Origin: an uncultured Spartobacteria bacterium
GTDB lineage: Bacteria > Verrucomicrobiota > Verrucomicrobiia > Chthoniobacterales > Chthoniobacteraceae
Direction of reading: 5' to 3'
Assembly: GCA_903882875.1 (NCBI GenBank)
Contig: CAIRYQ010000018.1
Location: 1 to 64,000, forward strand
DNA length: 64,000 nucleotides
Shown piece by piece: positions 1 to 8,617 of the stretch. Numbering within the stretch: the stretch's first letter is position 1; each line of letters opens with the position of its first letter. The notes below the pieces were generated by a model that was not told the DNA's origin, ran no database searches, and worked only from the letters and a program-made list of their open reading frames with translations. Made by a program: the position numbers and the translations under genes.

Positions 1-64
1 CAGTAAGAATCAATGGTTGAATGGCCATTCGCCAATCTTATCTCATGTGTGGCCGAAGTCAATG

Positions 65-466
65 TTACGTTGCACTAGGGCTGCCGAAGCTAACGCCTCT
101 AAATGCCTCGACAAATTCCTTGACTGCGGGATTTTTCGCGTAATCAAGTTGCTGCTCCCCATTTATATCCTTAATCTTATCAAGAGCAGCTATCAACAGC
201 GCCAAGCTTTTCGGTTGTTCTGGCGTATTTGCCTCTGCATCTGCCAGCCTCTTCTGCACGTCAGCCACCTTCGAACTAAAATCTTTCAGTGCTGTGATTT
301 CTCTGTTTGTGGTGTGGATGTCTTGCCTGAGTTCAGTCATCTGCAACTGCAACATTGTGAGGCTTACTCCTCCACTTTGATTGTTCGTTTTTTCCGTTGC
401 AGATCCCGCGGCCACATCTTCATGGATGATTATCAAAGAGAGGAGAAGGAAGAGTTTCTTTGTCAT
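65..466 (-). CDS. Small secreted coiled-coil protein, unknown function
   Basis: About 133 residues. The start at 466 is chosen because it gives a clear export signal (MTKKLFLLLSLIII) cut near VAAGS; longer readings extend into unrelated GC-rich sequence. The middle (MLQLQMTELRQDIHTTNREI and onward) is a heptad-rich, charged helix that probably forms a coiled coil. No catalytic motif is visible. It lies 28 bp downstream of the fibronectin-like gene in the same direction, so the two may be co-transcribed. Its base composition is clearly lower in GC than its neighbours, which suggests acquired DNA. Function is not recognised. Confidence 0.6.
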   Translation of the reverse strand: MTKKLFLLLSLIIIHEDVAAGSATEKTNNQSGGVSLTMLQLQMTELRQDIHTTNREITALKDFSSKVADVQKRLADAEANTPEQPKSLALLIAALDKIKDINGEQQLDYAKNPAVKEFVEAFRGVSFGSPSAT

Positions 467-494
467 TGATTTGGTTAGTTGTACGGCTTTCCCC

Positions 495-1244
495 TCACAT
501 CGCCATATGCTGCACGGGATCACTCCAGTCGGAGTAATTGGTGCTGCCGCCCAGGGCGCGGACTTGGACGATGTAGATGGTGCCGGGGGTGAGGCCGTTG
601 ATGGCGAGGGCGCGGGTGTTCGGCGCAAACTGGCCTGCCTGCCACGGGCCGGGTTTGCCGTCCGGGCCGATGATGGCGTAGCGGGGTTCGTAGCCGGCGG
701 CGTTGGGGATGGTGGCGATTTGCGGGAGGAGCTGGCCGGCGCTGCCGTTCAGGATGCCGGAGATGACGGGCGCGGGGAGGGCGGATTGCGCGCGGTTCGT
801 GCTCGCATTCTTGAATCCGCTGGAGAGCAGCGTGGCGAGGTTGTTGCCGTGCTTGAGCTGCACGTAGCCGGCGAGCTGGCGGAGCATGTCAATGAGGGCG
901 GCACGCAGGTTGTTCTTGGCCGCGGTGTCGGCGGGGCCGCCCTGCTTGGCGGCGGGGATGGCCGTGCTGAAGGCGGTGAGCGCGGCGTCGAAAACCACCT
1001 TGGTGAAGGGCGGGTCGGGATAGGCGGGGTTGCCGAAGAAGTTGACGCTGACTGCGCCGCCTGTGTCTTCGACTTCGTGATCGGTGTTTTTGTCAAAGCC
1101 GGTGAGGACGTGGAGGATGGGCATTTTGATGTGTGGGGTTGACTGCTGTTGGATGAGGCTGTCGTAGGTCAGGCCCGGCGTATCCCAGCGCAAAGGGTTG
1201 CCCTGGGGGTCCTTGCCATCCCATTCAGCCGGTATGTCGGGCAT
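495..1244 (-). CDS. Fibronectin type III-like domain protein
   Basis: 249 residues. The N-terminal two thirds is predicted helical (DTAAKNNLRAALIDMLRQLA, then a GNNLATLLSSGF segment). The C-terminal 90 residues resemble a fibronectin type III fold, with the usual LTPGTIYIVQVRALGG and YSDWSDPV strands. There is no signal peptide. Small FN3-containing proteins of this layout recur in verrucomicrobial genomes, but their job is unknown to me. An inner ATG at 1124 (MPILHVLTG) is an alternative start; 1244 is kept because the extra residues (RWDTPGLTYD) look coding. It sits next to the repeat-rich block upstream. Confidence 0.65.
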   Translation of the reverse strand: MPDIPAEWDGKDPQGNPLRWDTPGLTYDSLIQQQSTPHIKMPILHVLTGFDKNTDHEVEDTGGAVSVNFFGNPAYPDPPFTKVVFDAALTAFSTAIPAAKQGGPADTAAKNNLRAALIDMLRQLAGYVQLKHGNNLATLLSSGFKNASTNRAQSALPAPVISGILNGSAGQLLPQIATIPNAAGYEPRYAIIGPDGKPGPWQAGQFAPNTRALAINGLTPGTIYIVQVRALGGSTNYSDWSDPVQHMAM

Positions 1245-1250
1245 GATGAG

Positions 1251-1278
1251 ATTGCGGATTGCGGATTGTGGATTGCGG
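1251..1278. repeat. 7-bp tandem repeat ATTGCGG x4
   Basis: Four contiguous heptamers ATTGCGG, ATTGCGG, ATTGTGG, ATTGCGG directly upstream of the fibronectin-like gene. The same heptamer array occurs inside a peptidase gene near 60.2 kb. Confidence 0.85.
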
Positions 1279-1297
1279 AAAGGGAGGGGCGGCGACA

Positions 1298-1355
1298 GGT
1301 GGACCGGGCGTTCCGCGCACGCTTCTGGAAACGCGCGCGGAGCGCACGTTCCACC
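1298..1355. repeat. Imperfect palindromic repeat, copy A
   Basis: The element begins GGTGGACCGGGCG and ends CGCACGTTCCACC; its halves are inverted copies that could fold into a long hairpin with a short loop. A second copy with the same GGTGGA...TTCCACC ends and the same GCGCGCGG/CTCCGCGC core lies at 2495-2585. It looks like a REP-type extragenic palindrome. Confidence 0.7.
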
Positions 1356-1436
1356 TGCAGTTTAGCTTCCGGGTGAAAAAGGGCTGTTTTTGCAGGAAAA
1401 TACCGACTTTCCGCTGAAGCCGCCGTTTTCCACGCG

Positions 1437-1793
1437 GCATTCCTTATTGGAGCCGTCGCATTTCTTATTGGGAATGCGGCATTCCTTACTGACGGCGTGA
1501 CGTTCCTCATTGGAACCGTGGCATTCCTTACTGACGACGTGACGTTCCTTATCAGGGATGCCGCATTCCTTATTGACGATGCCACGTTCCTTACTGACGA
1601 CGCGACGTTCCTAATTGGGGGCGTCGCATTCCTAATTGGGGATGCCGCATCGTCAATGAGGTCCGCGACGGAGTTGATTGACGACGCGACGGAATCAATC
1701 CGGTCCGTCGCATCTTCCATTGGATCCGTGGCATCCCCAATGAAGTCCGTCGCGGAACCGGTGCATCCCGCGACAGAACCCGTGAAGGCCGGA
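1437..1793. repeat. Tandem array of seventeen degenerate 21-bp repeats
   Basis: Seventeen head-to-tail 21-bp units without spacers, for example GCATTCCTTATTGACGATGCC followed by ACGTTCCTTACTGACGACGCG. Units start with GCATTCC or ACGTTCC on the left and change to GCATC or ACGGA forms on the right. The period equals seven codons and contains no stops in one frame of each strand. The + strand reads heptapeptides like DATFLIG and SVASSIG (open from 1377 to 2156, first ATG at 1497). The - strand reads (A/V)(A/T)xx(I/V)RN heptapeptides inside an open frame 1169-2035. Both readings place hydrophobic residues 3 and 4 apart, as in a coiled coil. I cannot tell which strand, if either, is translated. 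Confidence 0.9.
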
Positions 1794-1941
1794 GTGGACC
1801 GGCCCGTCGCCGTGTCAGAACGAATCCGGTGCAACCGAGACCGAAGCCCCTCCACCCCGCCCGAGACCGACTGCAACGCGGAATCCCTCATGCCGCAGCC
1901 TACGCTCTCGATTTTTCTGGAAAATGTGCCCTCGCCTCTAA

Positions 1942-1976
1942 GGAACGCGGAACGCGGAACGCGGAACGCGGAACGC
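1942..1976. repeat. 7-bp tandem repeat GGAACGC x5
   Basis: Five exact, contiguous copies of GGAACGC, flanked by AA on the left and AAAGG on the right. It lies to the right of the 21-bp array. The 7-bp period matches the other short repeats in this block. Confidence 0.9.
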
Positions 1977-2175
1977 AAAGGCGCACCGGGCGCACTCTGC
2001 ACACCGGGCAATGAATCTGGGGGAACCTTACTCATCGCTCGCGATGAAAATGAAAGGGCCGGAAAAAAACAAGGAAAAAGATCGGGCGGAAAATCGGAGG
2101 TTGGAAAGGCGCGGCACGGCGCGCATAATGCCCCGCAAGCATTCGCTCTAACCTGAAACCCAAAACTCCCAACCC

Positions 2176-2484
2176 ATGCTCAAAGGCCAGCGCGTAGTCT
2201 GCGTGGATGACCGCTTCCCGAAGTGGGTCGTCGAATTTTTCAACCAGCTCCCGGTGAAGGGCGGCACATACACGGTCCGCGAGGTGTGCCTGCGCCGCGA
2301 GACGCTGCGCGGCTCCGACTCCGCGACCATCGCGCTGCTGCTCGAGGAGCTGCGCAATCCGCCCGACCCCTCGCACAAGGGCGGCGAGGAACTCGCGTTC
2401 AAGTCCGAGCGTTTCGCACCGCTCGAGGAAATTGAAACCGAAGAGGAAGCCGAGGCGGGTCTCGAACTCAGCACATTCCACTGA
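2176..2484 (+). CDS. Conserved small protein, unknown function
   Basis: 102 residues, acidic at the C-terminus (EEIETEEEAEAGLE). The sequence has the look of a small beta-rich domain: VVCVDDRFPKWVVEFF, then GGTYTVREVCL, then PSHKGGEELAFKSERFAPLEE. Small proteins with this pattern occur in bacteria and phages, and none has a role known to me. It is flanked by the repeat block upstream and a palindromic repeat 10 bp downstream, so it appears to be transcribed alone. Confidence 0.65.
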   Translation: MLKGQRVVCVDDRFPKWVVEFFNQLPVKGGTYTVREVCLRRETLRGSDSATIALLLEELRNPPDPSHKGGEELAFKSERFAPLEEIETEEEAEAGLELSTFH

Positions 2485-2494
2485 GCGCATCAGC

Positions 2495-2585
2495 GGTGGA
2501 GCGCGTCGCTCCGCGCGCGCTTCCTCCGTCTGCAAGCAAGCCTTGCGCTCCACGCCGAAACGCGCGCGGAGCGACGCGTTCCACC
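2495..2585. repeat. Imperfect palindromic repeat, copy B
   Basis: Begins GGTGGAGCGCGTCGCTCCGC and ends GCGGAGCGACGCGTTCCACC, which are reverse complements with one mismatch. The arms enclose a 50-bp loop that includes TGCAAGCAAGCC. It is longer than copy A at 1298-1355 but has the same termini. It lies 10 bp after the stop of the small conserved gene and could act as its terminator. Confidence 0.75.
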
Positions 2586-2759
2586 TCGCCAACGATCCCC
2601 GAACCAACGCGGATTCACTTTGGCTGAATATGCTCTCGCTGCAAAACAGCGGACGGAACTGGAGCAGTCTTTCAAAGGATGCGGGAGACTGTGCTTTCAA
2701 AAGGGAGCCGGGTGAACGAGGACGTGTGCGACACGCTGACCGACATTTTCCCCATCGCC

Positions 2760-4760
2760 ATGCACCTCATCGCATCCACAAGGCCAAGCACCCGAGTTCG
2801 GGCATTCACATGCCGGATTTTTGCATCACTGATTCTGGCCGCGTTCTCACTCACCGACTGCGCGGCGGAGGGTGAGACGATTCTGGAACCGAAGCGGCTC
2901 CACCTTGGCAAACCGGGACAATGGGAGTGGGATTCGTTCAAGGATCGCGCAGTGGATGCCGAGAAGTTCGAGCGGAAATTTCCGGCAAAGGCGAATGCCT
3001 CGGAACACACGCTGCGAATCTGGCAGAGCGATGTGAAACTCACCTGGCCGGTGACGCTGAACGGCCGCAAGCTCGGCATCCTGACCACGGCGGAAACACC
3101 GATGGAGAGCGTTTTCGTGATCCCTGCGGGCGCCCTGAAGGATGGCGAAAACACGCTCGTGATCGCAGCGCCCGAGGCATTGGATGACATTGAGATCGGG
3201 CCGGTCATCATCACGCCGCAGCCGGTGCAGGCGTACCTCAGCGGCGCAAAGCTGGAGGTGAGCGTGACCGATGTTTCCAACGGCAAGCCGATGCCGTGCC
3301 GGCTGACTTTGACCCGACCGGACGGCACATTGCAGCCGCTTCGCGCCGAACCGGCGGCGGATGTGGCCGTGCGTGTGGGGGTGGTGTACACGCGGAACGG
3401 CAGGGCCACGCTGTCCGTGCCGGCCGGCGACTACATTCTCCACGCGGGCCGTGGCTTTGAATGGAGCGTGGGACGTGCGGCTGTCGCATTGGGCGCATCG
3501 GGAACGAAAGAAGTGGCGCTCACGCTACGCCGCGAAGTGCCCACGGAAGGCTGGATCGCCGCGGACAGCCACATTCACACACTCACTCACAGCGGACATG
3601 GGGACGCGACGATCGAGGAGCGCATGCTGACCATCGCGGGCGAAGGCATCGAACTGGCCATCGCCACGGATCACAATCACCACACGGATTACGCTCCCAT
3701 CACCGCGAGTCAGGGCGTTGCCGGGCATTTCACGCCAATCATCGGCAATGAAGTGACGACCAAGCGCGGGCACTTCAACGCGTTCCCGATCCTGCCCGGA
3801 GCGAGGCTCGTGAACTCCAAGGAGGAGGACTGGTCGAAGCTGTTGCCGGAGATCCGCGCGACACCGGGCGTGAAGGTCATCACACTGAATCATCCGCGCG
3901 ATCTCCACAGCGGCTTCATTCCGTTTGGTGAGATGCAGTTCAATCCCAAGACCGGAAAGCACGCCGACGCCGACGCCCTGAGAGGCGTGGATGCGGTGGA
4001 AGTCGTCACGTCCGCTGCAATGCAGTCCGACATTCACCTTCTCTATCGCGATTGGTTCGCATTGTTGAACCGCGGCCACCGCATTTCCGCGATTGCATCC
4101 AGCGACAGCCACGACGTGAACCGCTTCATCGTGGGCCAGGGACGCACCTATGTGGCGGCCAAAGACAGCGACCCGGCGAATCTCGATCTCGATGAAGTGT
4201 GGCGCAGCTATCAGGAGGGCCGACTGCTCGTCAGCCTCGGCCTGCTCACACAACTGCGGGTCAACGACCGTTTCACCGTCGGGGATCTGGCAACGGGACT
4301 CGGCGAGAGCATCAAGGTCGAGGCCACGGTGCTCGGCCCGTCGTGGGTGAAGGCGGACGGCATCGAGCTGTTTGCAAATGGCCGCGTGATTCGCGAGCAG
4401 CAGATTCAGGACGATCATCGCGCCGGGGAAAAGGCCCGCATCGTCTGGCAGATTCCGAAGCCGGCGCACGATGTGCATCTCGTCGCCATTGCGACCGGGC
4501 CCGGCGTCACCGAGCCGTTCTGGGAAATCCCACGCCCCTACCAGCCCACCAGCAAGACGTTTGTTCCCCGCGTCATCGGCTCCACGAATCCCATCTGGCT
4601 CGACGCGGATGGAGACGGCCAGTTTCAGTCCGCCTTTGCCTACGCGCAAAAATTGATCACACAGCACGGCGGTGATCGCGGGAAACTGCGTGCGGCTTTG
4701 CGCGGATACGATGAGGCCGTCGCCACTCAGGTGGAATCGCTGCTGGGCTCGCAGCCGTAG
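2760..4760 (+). CDS. Secreted CehA/McbA-type metallohydrolase (PHP fold)
   Basis: About 666 residues. The start at 2760 gives a signal peptide (hydrophobic FASLILAAFSL, likely cut after DCAA); an in-frame ATG at 2679 would add 27 unrelated residues. After a beta-rich N-terminal region, a PHP-type phosphoesterase domain begins with the metal ligands DSHIHTLTHSGHG, followed by ATDHNHHTDY, NEVTT, LNHPRD and SSDSHDVNRF. This is the usual order for the CehA/McbA family, which includes carbamate and other ester hydrolases. The true substrate cannot be read from sequence. It should act in the periplasm or outside the cell. It appears monocistronic; the next gene converges on it. Confidence 0.8.
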   Translation: MHLIASTRPSTRVRAFTCRIFASLILAAFSLTDCAAEGETILEPKRLHLGKPGQWEWDSFKDRAVDAEKFERKFPAKANASEHTLRIWQSDVKLTWPVTLNGRKLGILTTAETPMESVFVIPAGALKDGENTLVIAAPEALDDIEIGPVIITPQPVQAYLSGAKLEVSVTDVSNGKPMPCRLTLTRPDGTLQPLRAEPAADVAVRVGVVYTRNGRATLSVPAGDYILHAGRGFEWSVGRAAVALGASGTKEVALTLRREVPTEGWIAADSHIHTLTHSGHGDATIEERMLTIAGEGIELAIATDHNHHTDYAPITASQGVAGHFTPIIGNEVTTKRGHFNAFPILPGARLVNSKEEDWSKLLPEIRATPGVKVITLNHPRDLHSGFIPFGEMQFNPKTGKHADADALRGVDAVEVVTSAAMQSDIHLLYRDWFALLNRGHRISAIASSDSHDVNRFIVGQGRTYVAAKDSDPANLDLDEVWRSYQEGRLLVSLGLLTQLRVNDRFTVGDLATGLGESIKVEATVLGPSWVKADGIELFANGRVIREQQIQDDHRAGEKARIVWQIPKPAHDVHLVAIATGPGVTEPFWEIPRPYQPTSKTFVPRVIGSTNPIWLDADGDGQFQSAFAYAQKLITQHGGDRGKLRAALRGYDEAVATQVESLLGSQP

Positions 4761-4838
4761 CCGCTCCAAATGTTCCGTTGCTGCGCCGGCTCGCATATCC
4801 CGAACGCTGCCGGGCCTTCCGAAAGTGAATGACCGACG

Positions 4839-5618
4839 CTACACGAACTTCAGTGGAGCAGCGCAGTCCGCGATGAGCCGGTGCTTCGCGAGGAGCGTGC
4901 GGTAAAGTTCCATGGCGCGGCGTCCATCGGGACCGATGCCGAAGCGAAGCCATTCCACGAGGTATCGGCGGCGCATCTCGATGTCGCCGAAATCGTCGTG
5001 CGCAATGAGTTCGGGGATTCGCTCGCAGCCCGCGTCCTTGAGCCGCCGGAATGCTTCGGCGGCCTCGCGAGGTTTTTTCACATCGTCACGCATCGCCCAC
5101 ACGGCGAAGACGAACGGCAGCCCCGTACATCGCTTCCACTCCGCGCCGAGGTCGAGAAAGCGCCATTCCGAACTCCCCTCGTGCGCGTTGCGAAATTCAA
5201 TCGCCTGATTCCCGATGATCAGCCGCGCATCGCCGTCGCTGCCGAATGCCGGCGACATGCCGTGAAATTCCGCGAGCAGCACGCGCAGAAGATTCGCGGA
5301 ACTCATGGACGCCGGATCGAGCGCGATGGAGCGCACATCGCGCAGTTCTCCCCGGTATGCGAGGAAGACGCTGAACACCGGCCCGTCGCAGCCGACGGCG
5401 ACATCATCAACGAGCACGTAGCGCGGATCGCGCAACGCCTCGAATGCGGGCACAAGCGCCGCGTCGAGATCACCGGCGGCGAGCATTTTTGCGAGCGTGG
5501 ACGGGTGATCGAAAACCACCGGCCCGTCGTACGCGCAGATGAGCGGGCGCGAATTCAGGTACTTTACGCAGCCGATCCGGAGGCCGCGCAGGACATGCCA
5601 CGGGTCGCCGCCGTTCAC
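4839..5618 (-). CDS. mqnA: Chorismate dehydratase MqnA
   Basis: 259 residues. Removes water from chorismate to give 3-[(1-carboxyvinyl)oxy]benzoate, the entry step of the futalosine route to menaquinone. The family signature near the N-terminus is GCVKYLNSRPL, with a periplasmic-binding-protein-like fold after it (ALVPAFEAL, SSANLLRVLLAEF, IIGNQAIEF). The start is GTG at 5618, overlapping the mqnE stop as GTGA; an open reading frame continues to 5891 but its extra residues are the shadow of mqnE. The overlap implies translational coupling with mqnE, which uses the product of this enzyme. Confidence 0.93.
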   Translation of the reverse strand: MNGGDPWHVLRGLRIGCVKYLNSRPLICAYDGPVVFDHPSTLAKMLAAGDLDAALVPAFEALRDPRYVLVDDVAVGCDGPVFSVFLAYRGELRDVRSIALDPASMSSANLLRVLLAEFHGMSPAFGSDGDARLIIGNQAIEFRNAHEGSSEWRFLDLGAEWKRCTGLPFVFAVWAMRDDVKKPREAAEAFRRLKDAGCERIPELIAHDDFGDIEMRRRYLVEWLRFGIGPDGRRAMELYRTLLAKHRLIADCAAPLKFV

Positions 5619-6790
5619 GCGCACGCGGGTTCCGCCTGCTTTTCCGCGCCTGCGCGCATCGTCGGCGAAGGCTTTGCCCATGTGCTCCCGATGCGGCGAT
5701 ACCAGGTGTCGCGCTGCATCGGCTCGCGGCCCGCCTCGGTGATCGCCTTTTCCAGCGCACGGACGGTCTGGAGCGTCGGCGTGGTCGCGCCGGCCATGTG
5801 GAAGATTTTCTCCTCCATGATCGTGCCGTGCAGATCGTCCACGCCGTAGTTCATCGCGAGCGAGGCGAGCGGCAGACCGAGGCTCACCCAATACGCGGTG
5901 ATGTGATCAAAGTTGTCGAGGTAGATGCGGCTGATCGCGAGATTCCTGAGCTGCTCGAACGCCGTCGCGTGCGGGATGTGGCGCAGCTCGGGGCGCGCAT
6001 TCTCGCTCTCAAATGCGAACGGGATGAAGCCGACGAAGCCGCCCGTCGCATCCTGCAATTCACGCAGCCGCCGCAGGTGATCCACTCGGTGCGCGTAAGT
6101 CTCAACGTGGCCGAAGAGCATCGTCGCCGTGCTGCGCATTCCCATCTCGTGCCAAGTGCGGTGGACTTCCGCCCACTCCTCCGCGGTCTCCTTTCCGCGG
6201 CAGATCTGATCGCGGATGCCCTGATCAAAAATCTCCGCACCGCCGCCGGTGATCGCGCCGAGTCCGACATCGCGCAGACGCGAGAGCATGTCGCGCAGGC
6301 TGCACTTGAAGACACGATCCGCGAGGTGGCGGATTTCCACGGCGGTGAACGCCTTGATATAAAGCGCGGGATCGAGCGCGCGCAGGCGCGTGATCAGTTC
6401 GAGATACCACCCGGGTTTCAGCGACCGGTGCAGGCCGCCGACCATGTGGATTTCCGTGATGCCCATCTCCAGCCCGCCACGCACGCGACGCTCGATTTCC
6501 TCGATGCTCAGCTCGAATGCGTGCTCCTCGCTTTTCCGCGCGCCGAACGCGCAGAACTGGCAGCGCAGCAGGCAGTGGTTCGAGTAGTTGACATAAAGGT
6601 TGTGGATGTACGTGCCGACATTCCCGTTCTTCCGCTCGCGAATCACGTTCGCGATCATGCCGAGCGCATTCAGGTCATCTGATCCGTAGAGGCCGAGACA
6701 TTCGGAATCCGTGATGCGCCGCCCGTCGCGCACTTTTTCAAAAATGGGCCGCAGCGAGTCAGGGATCAGTTTTTCGGCAATCGTGGCCAT
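5615..6790 (-). CDS. mqnE: Aminofutalosine synthase MqnE (radical SAM)
   Basis: 391 residues from the ATG at 6790; an ATG at 6829 would add 13 residues. Joins the MqnA product to S-adenosylmethionine by radical chemistry, forming 6-amino-6-deoxyfutalosine. The iron-sulfur ligands are in CLLRCQFC (residues 73, 77, 80), a CxxxCxxC motif. The downstream MVGGLHRSLKPGWY segment and the TATMLFGHVET strand are typical of MqnE rather than MqnC. It is the middle gene of hemB-mqnE-mqnA. The later mqn genes are not in this window. Confidence 0.93.
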   Translation of the reverse strand: MATIAEKLIPDSLRPIFEKVRDGRRITDSECLGLYGSDDLNALGMIANVIRERKNGNVGTYIHNLYVNYSNHCLLRCQFCAFGARKSEEHAFELSIEEIERRVRGGLEMGITEIHMVGGLHRSLKPGWYLELITRLRALDPALYIKAFTAVEIRHLADRVFKCSLRDMLSRLRDVGLGAITGGGAEIFDQGIRDQICRGKETAEEWAEVHRTWHEMGMRSTATMLFGHVETYAHRVDHLRRLRELQDATGGFVGFIPFAFESENARPELRHIPHATAFEQLRNLAISRIYLDNFDHITAYWVSLGLPLASLAMNYGVDDLHGTIMEEKIFHMAGATTPTLQTVRALEKAITEAGREPMQRDTWYRRIGSTWAKPSPTMRAGAEKQAEPACA

Positions 6791-6859
6791 TCGTATGACA
6801 TCATTTCCACAAAGCCCCATGCGCGGCAAACGGTTTCGCCGACGGTTTCGCCCGGCGCG

Positions 6860-7840
6860 CTACCTCAGCCACTCCGCGCACTGCCGCGCCCAGTACGTGA
6901 TGATGATGTCCGCGCCCGCGCGCTTGAAGGCGGTCATCTGTTCGAGCACGCACGCCTTTTCGTCGAGCCAGCCATTTGCAGCGGCGGCCTTCAGCATCGA
7001 GTATTCGCCGCTCACATTGTACACGGCGGTCGGCAGGCCGAAGCGATCCTTGATGCGCCAGACGAGGTCGAGATACGGCAGGCCGGGCTTCACCATCACG
7101 ATGTCCGCGCCCTCGGCGATATCGAGTTCCGTCTCGCGCAGCGCCTCGCGTGCATTCGCCGCGTCCATCTGATAGCTGCGGCGGTCGCCGGACTGCGGCG
7201 CACTTTCCGCGGCATCGCGGAACGGGCCGTAAAATGCGGACGCAAATTTCGCGGCGTAGCTCATGAGGATTGTGTTCTCAAATCCCGCGGCGTCGAGCGC
7301 GGCACGCATGGCGCCGATGCGCCCGTCCATCATGTCGCTCGGCGCGACGACATCCGCGCCGGCCTTTGCGTGCGAGAGCGCGGTCGCCACGAGCAGTTCC
7401 ACGCTCGCGTCGTTGTGGACGTGCGCGACGTCTCCGGCGAATTCCGTCACACCACAGTGCCCGTGGCTCATGTATTCGCAAAGGCACACGTCGGTCATCA
7501 CCACGAGCGTCGGCAGTTCGTGCTTCAGCCGGCGCACGGCGCGCTGCACCACGCCGTTCTCCGCGTAGGCCTGAGTAGCCTTTTCATCGCGCTGCGCTGG
7601 AATCCCGAAGATCAGCACCGCGCGCACACCGGCTTCGAATGCACTGCGCGCCTCGTCGAGCAGCGCGTCCTCATCGAGCTGGGCCACGCCGGGCATCGAG
7701 GCCACGGGTGCGCGGCCCTTCACTTTTTCCGAGACGAAAAGCGGCAACACAAAATCGTCCGCCGACAGCGAGCCTTCGCGGACGAGGGCGCGGATTTGCG
7801 GAGTGGCACGGAGGCGGCGGGGACGGCGGGTCAGGTTCAT
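6860..7840 (-). CDS. hemB: Delta-aminolevulinic acid dehydratase HemB
   Basis: 326 residues. Condenses two 5-aminolevulinate molecules to porphobilinogen in haem synthesis. Zinc ligands are in DVCLCEYMSHGHCG (Cys119, Cys121, Cys129), so this is the zinc-type enzyme. The two Schiff-base lysines are in MSYAAKFASAFYG (Lys198) and MVKPGLPYLD (Lys251). The start at 7840 (MNLTRRPRRLR) fits the family; the open frame continues upstream without similarity. It lies 69 bp upstream of mqnE in the same direction, pairing haem and quinone synthesis, both needed for respiration. Confidence 0.95.
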   Translation of the reverse strand: MNLTRRPRRLRATPQIRALVREGSLSADDFVLPLFVSEKVKGRAPVASMPGVAQLDEDALLDEARSAFEAGVRAVLIFGIPAQRDEKATQAYAENGVVQRAVRRLKHELPTLVVMTDVCLCEYMSHGHCGVTEFAGDVAHVHNDASVELLVATALSHAKAGADVVAPSDMMDGRIGAMRAALDAAGFENTILMSYAAKFASAFYGPFRDAAESAPQSGDRRSYQMDAANAREALRETELDIAEGADIVMVKPGLPYLDLVWRIKDRFGLPTAVYNVSGEYSMLKAAAANGWLDEKACVLEQMTAFKRAGADIIITYWARQCAEWLR

Positions 7841-7945
7841 GCGCGGCTTTTGGAGTGGCGGGGAGTGAATGGTAATCGGTAAGCAGTGGCGAGTCATCAG
7901 TCGCAATGCGGGAAATGCGCGGCTGGCGGCGAAAAATTTTCATCC

Positions 7946-8593
7946 GTGCCAAAGCCAGCCAGCGCCCAAAAACCCACGTTTCTGCAGACGCTCACGTCCT
8001 TCATCGCCGGCGCCGCACTGAAGCTGCTCGCGCTCACGCTGCGCGTGAAATGGCATGACGGCGGCACTTTTTACGCACGCACGCGCAAGCCCGTGATCCT
8101 CTGCATCTGGCACAACCGGCTACTCGGCTCCATCCTCGCCGACTGGCGCGCGCGCCACCGATGCCACCCGGTGAAAGTGCTCACCAGCGCGAGCAAGGAC
8201 GGCGGCTGGCTCGCGGCGATGGCACGGCGCTTCACGCTCGGCGCAGTGCGCGGATCGAGTTCTCGGCGCGGTGCGGCGGCGCTGATCGAGCTCTCGCGCG
8301 CGATCCGTGATGGCAACGACATCGTCATCACGCCCGACGGCCCGCGCGGGCCGAACTATTCGATCGCGCCCGGCATCATCCACCTCGCAGGACACGCGGA
8401 GGCGCTCATCGTCCCGGTGAAGGTCGGCTTCACGCGTTTCTGGCGCATCGGAAAAAAATGGGACGCGCTGTGGATTCCGAAACCGTTCTCACGGCTCACG
8501 CTGGAGTTTCTCGAACCGCTCGAATTCACCGGCGATGCGGCTGCGCTCGAAGCGGAAACGGCGCGGCTGGCAGAGGTGATGGGCAGAGACTGA
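7946..8593 (+). CDS. DUF374-type lysophospholipid acyltransferase-like protein
   Basis: About 215 residues from a GTG at 7946; an ATG at 7886 is an alternative. Family landmarks are ILCIWHNRLL, LTSASKDGGWLAAM, GSSSRRGAAALIEL and ITPDGPRGPNYSIAPG. These match the DUF374 branch of the LpxL/PlsC-like acyltransferase superfamily, thought to acylate lipid A or other lipids at the inner membrane. The N-terminal hydrophobic helix (FIAGAALKLLALTL) would anchor it. It is divergent from hemB, with the start regions about 105 bp apart. Substrate is unknown. Confidence 0.8.
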   Translation: MPKPASAQKPTFLQTLTSFIAGAALKLLALTLRVKWHDGGTFYARTRKPVILCIWHNRLLGSILADWRARHRCHPVKVLTSASKDGGWLAAMARRFTLGAVRGSSSRRGAAALIELSRAIRDGNDIVITPDGPRGPNYSIAPGIIHLAGHAEALIVPVKVGFTRFWRIGKKWDALWIPKPFSRLTLEFLEPLEFTGDAAALEAETARLAEVMGRD

Positions 8594-8617
8594 TGAAAAA
8601 TCACGAATGAGCATTCG

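Noticed and set aside
1-64. A coding region at the left edge
   Set aside because: Only 64 bp, no clear start or family; nothing can be said.
1437-1793. Possible CRISPR array from regularly spaced repeats
   Set aside because: Repeats are contiguous and degenerate, with no unique spacers and no cas genes; it is a tandem repeat.
2032-2700. Antisense open frame across the small conserved gene and palindrome
   Set aside because: It covers a repeat and the opposite strand of a likely gene; composition looks like a shadow.
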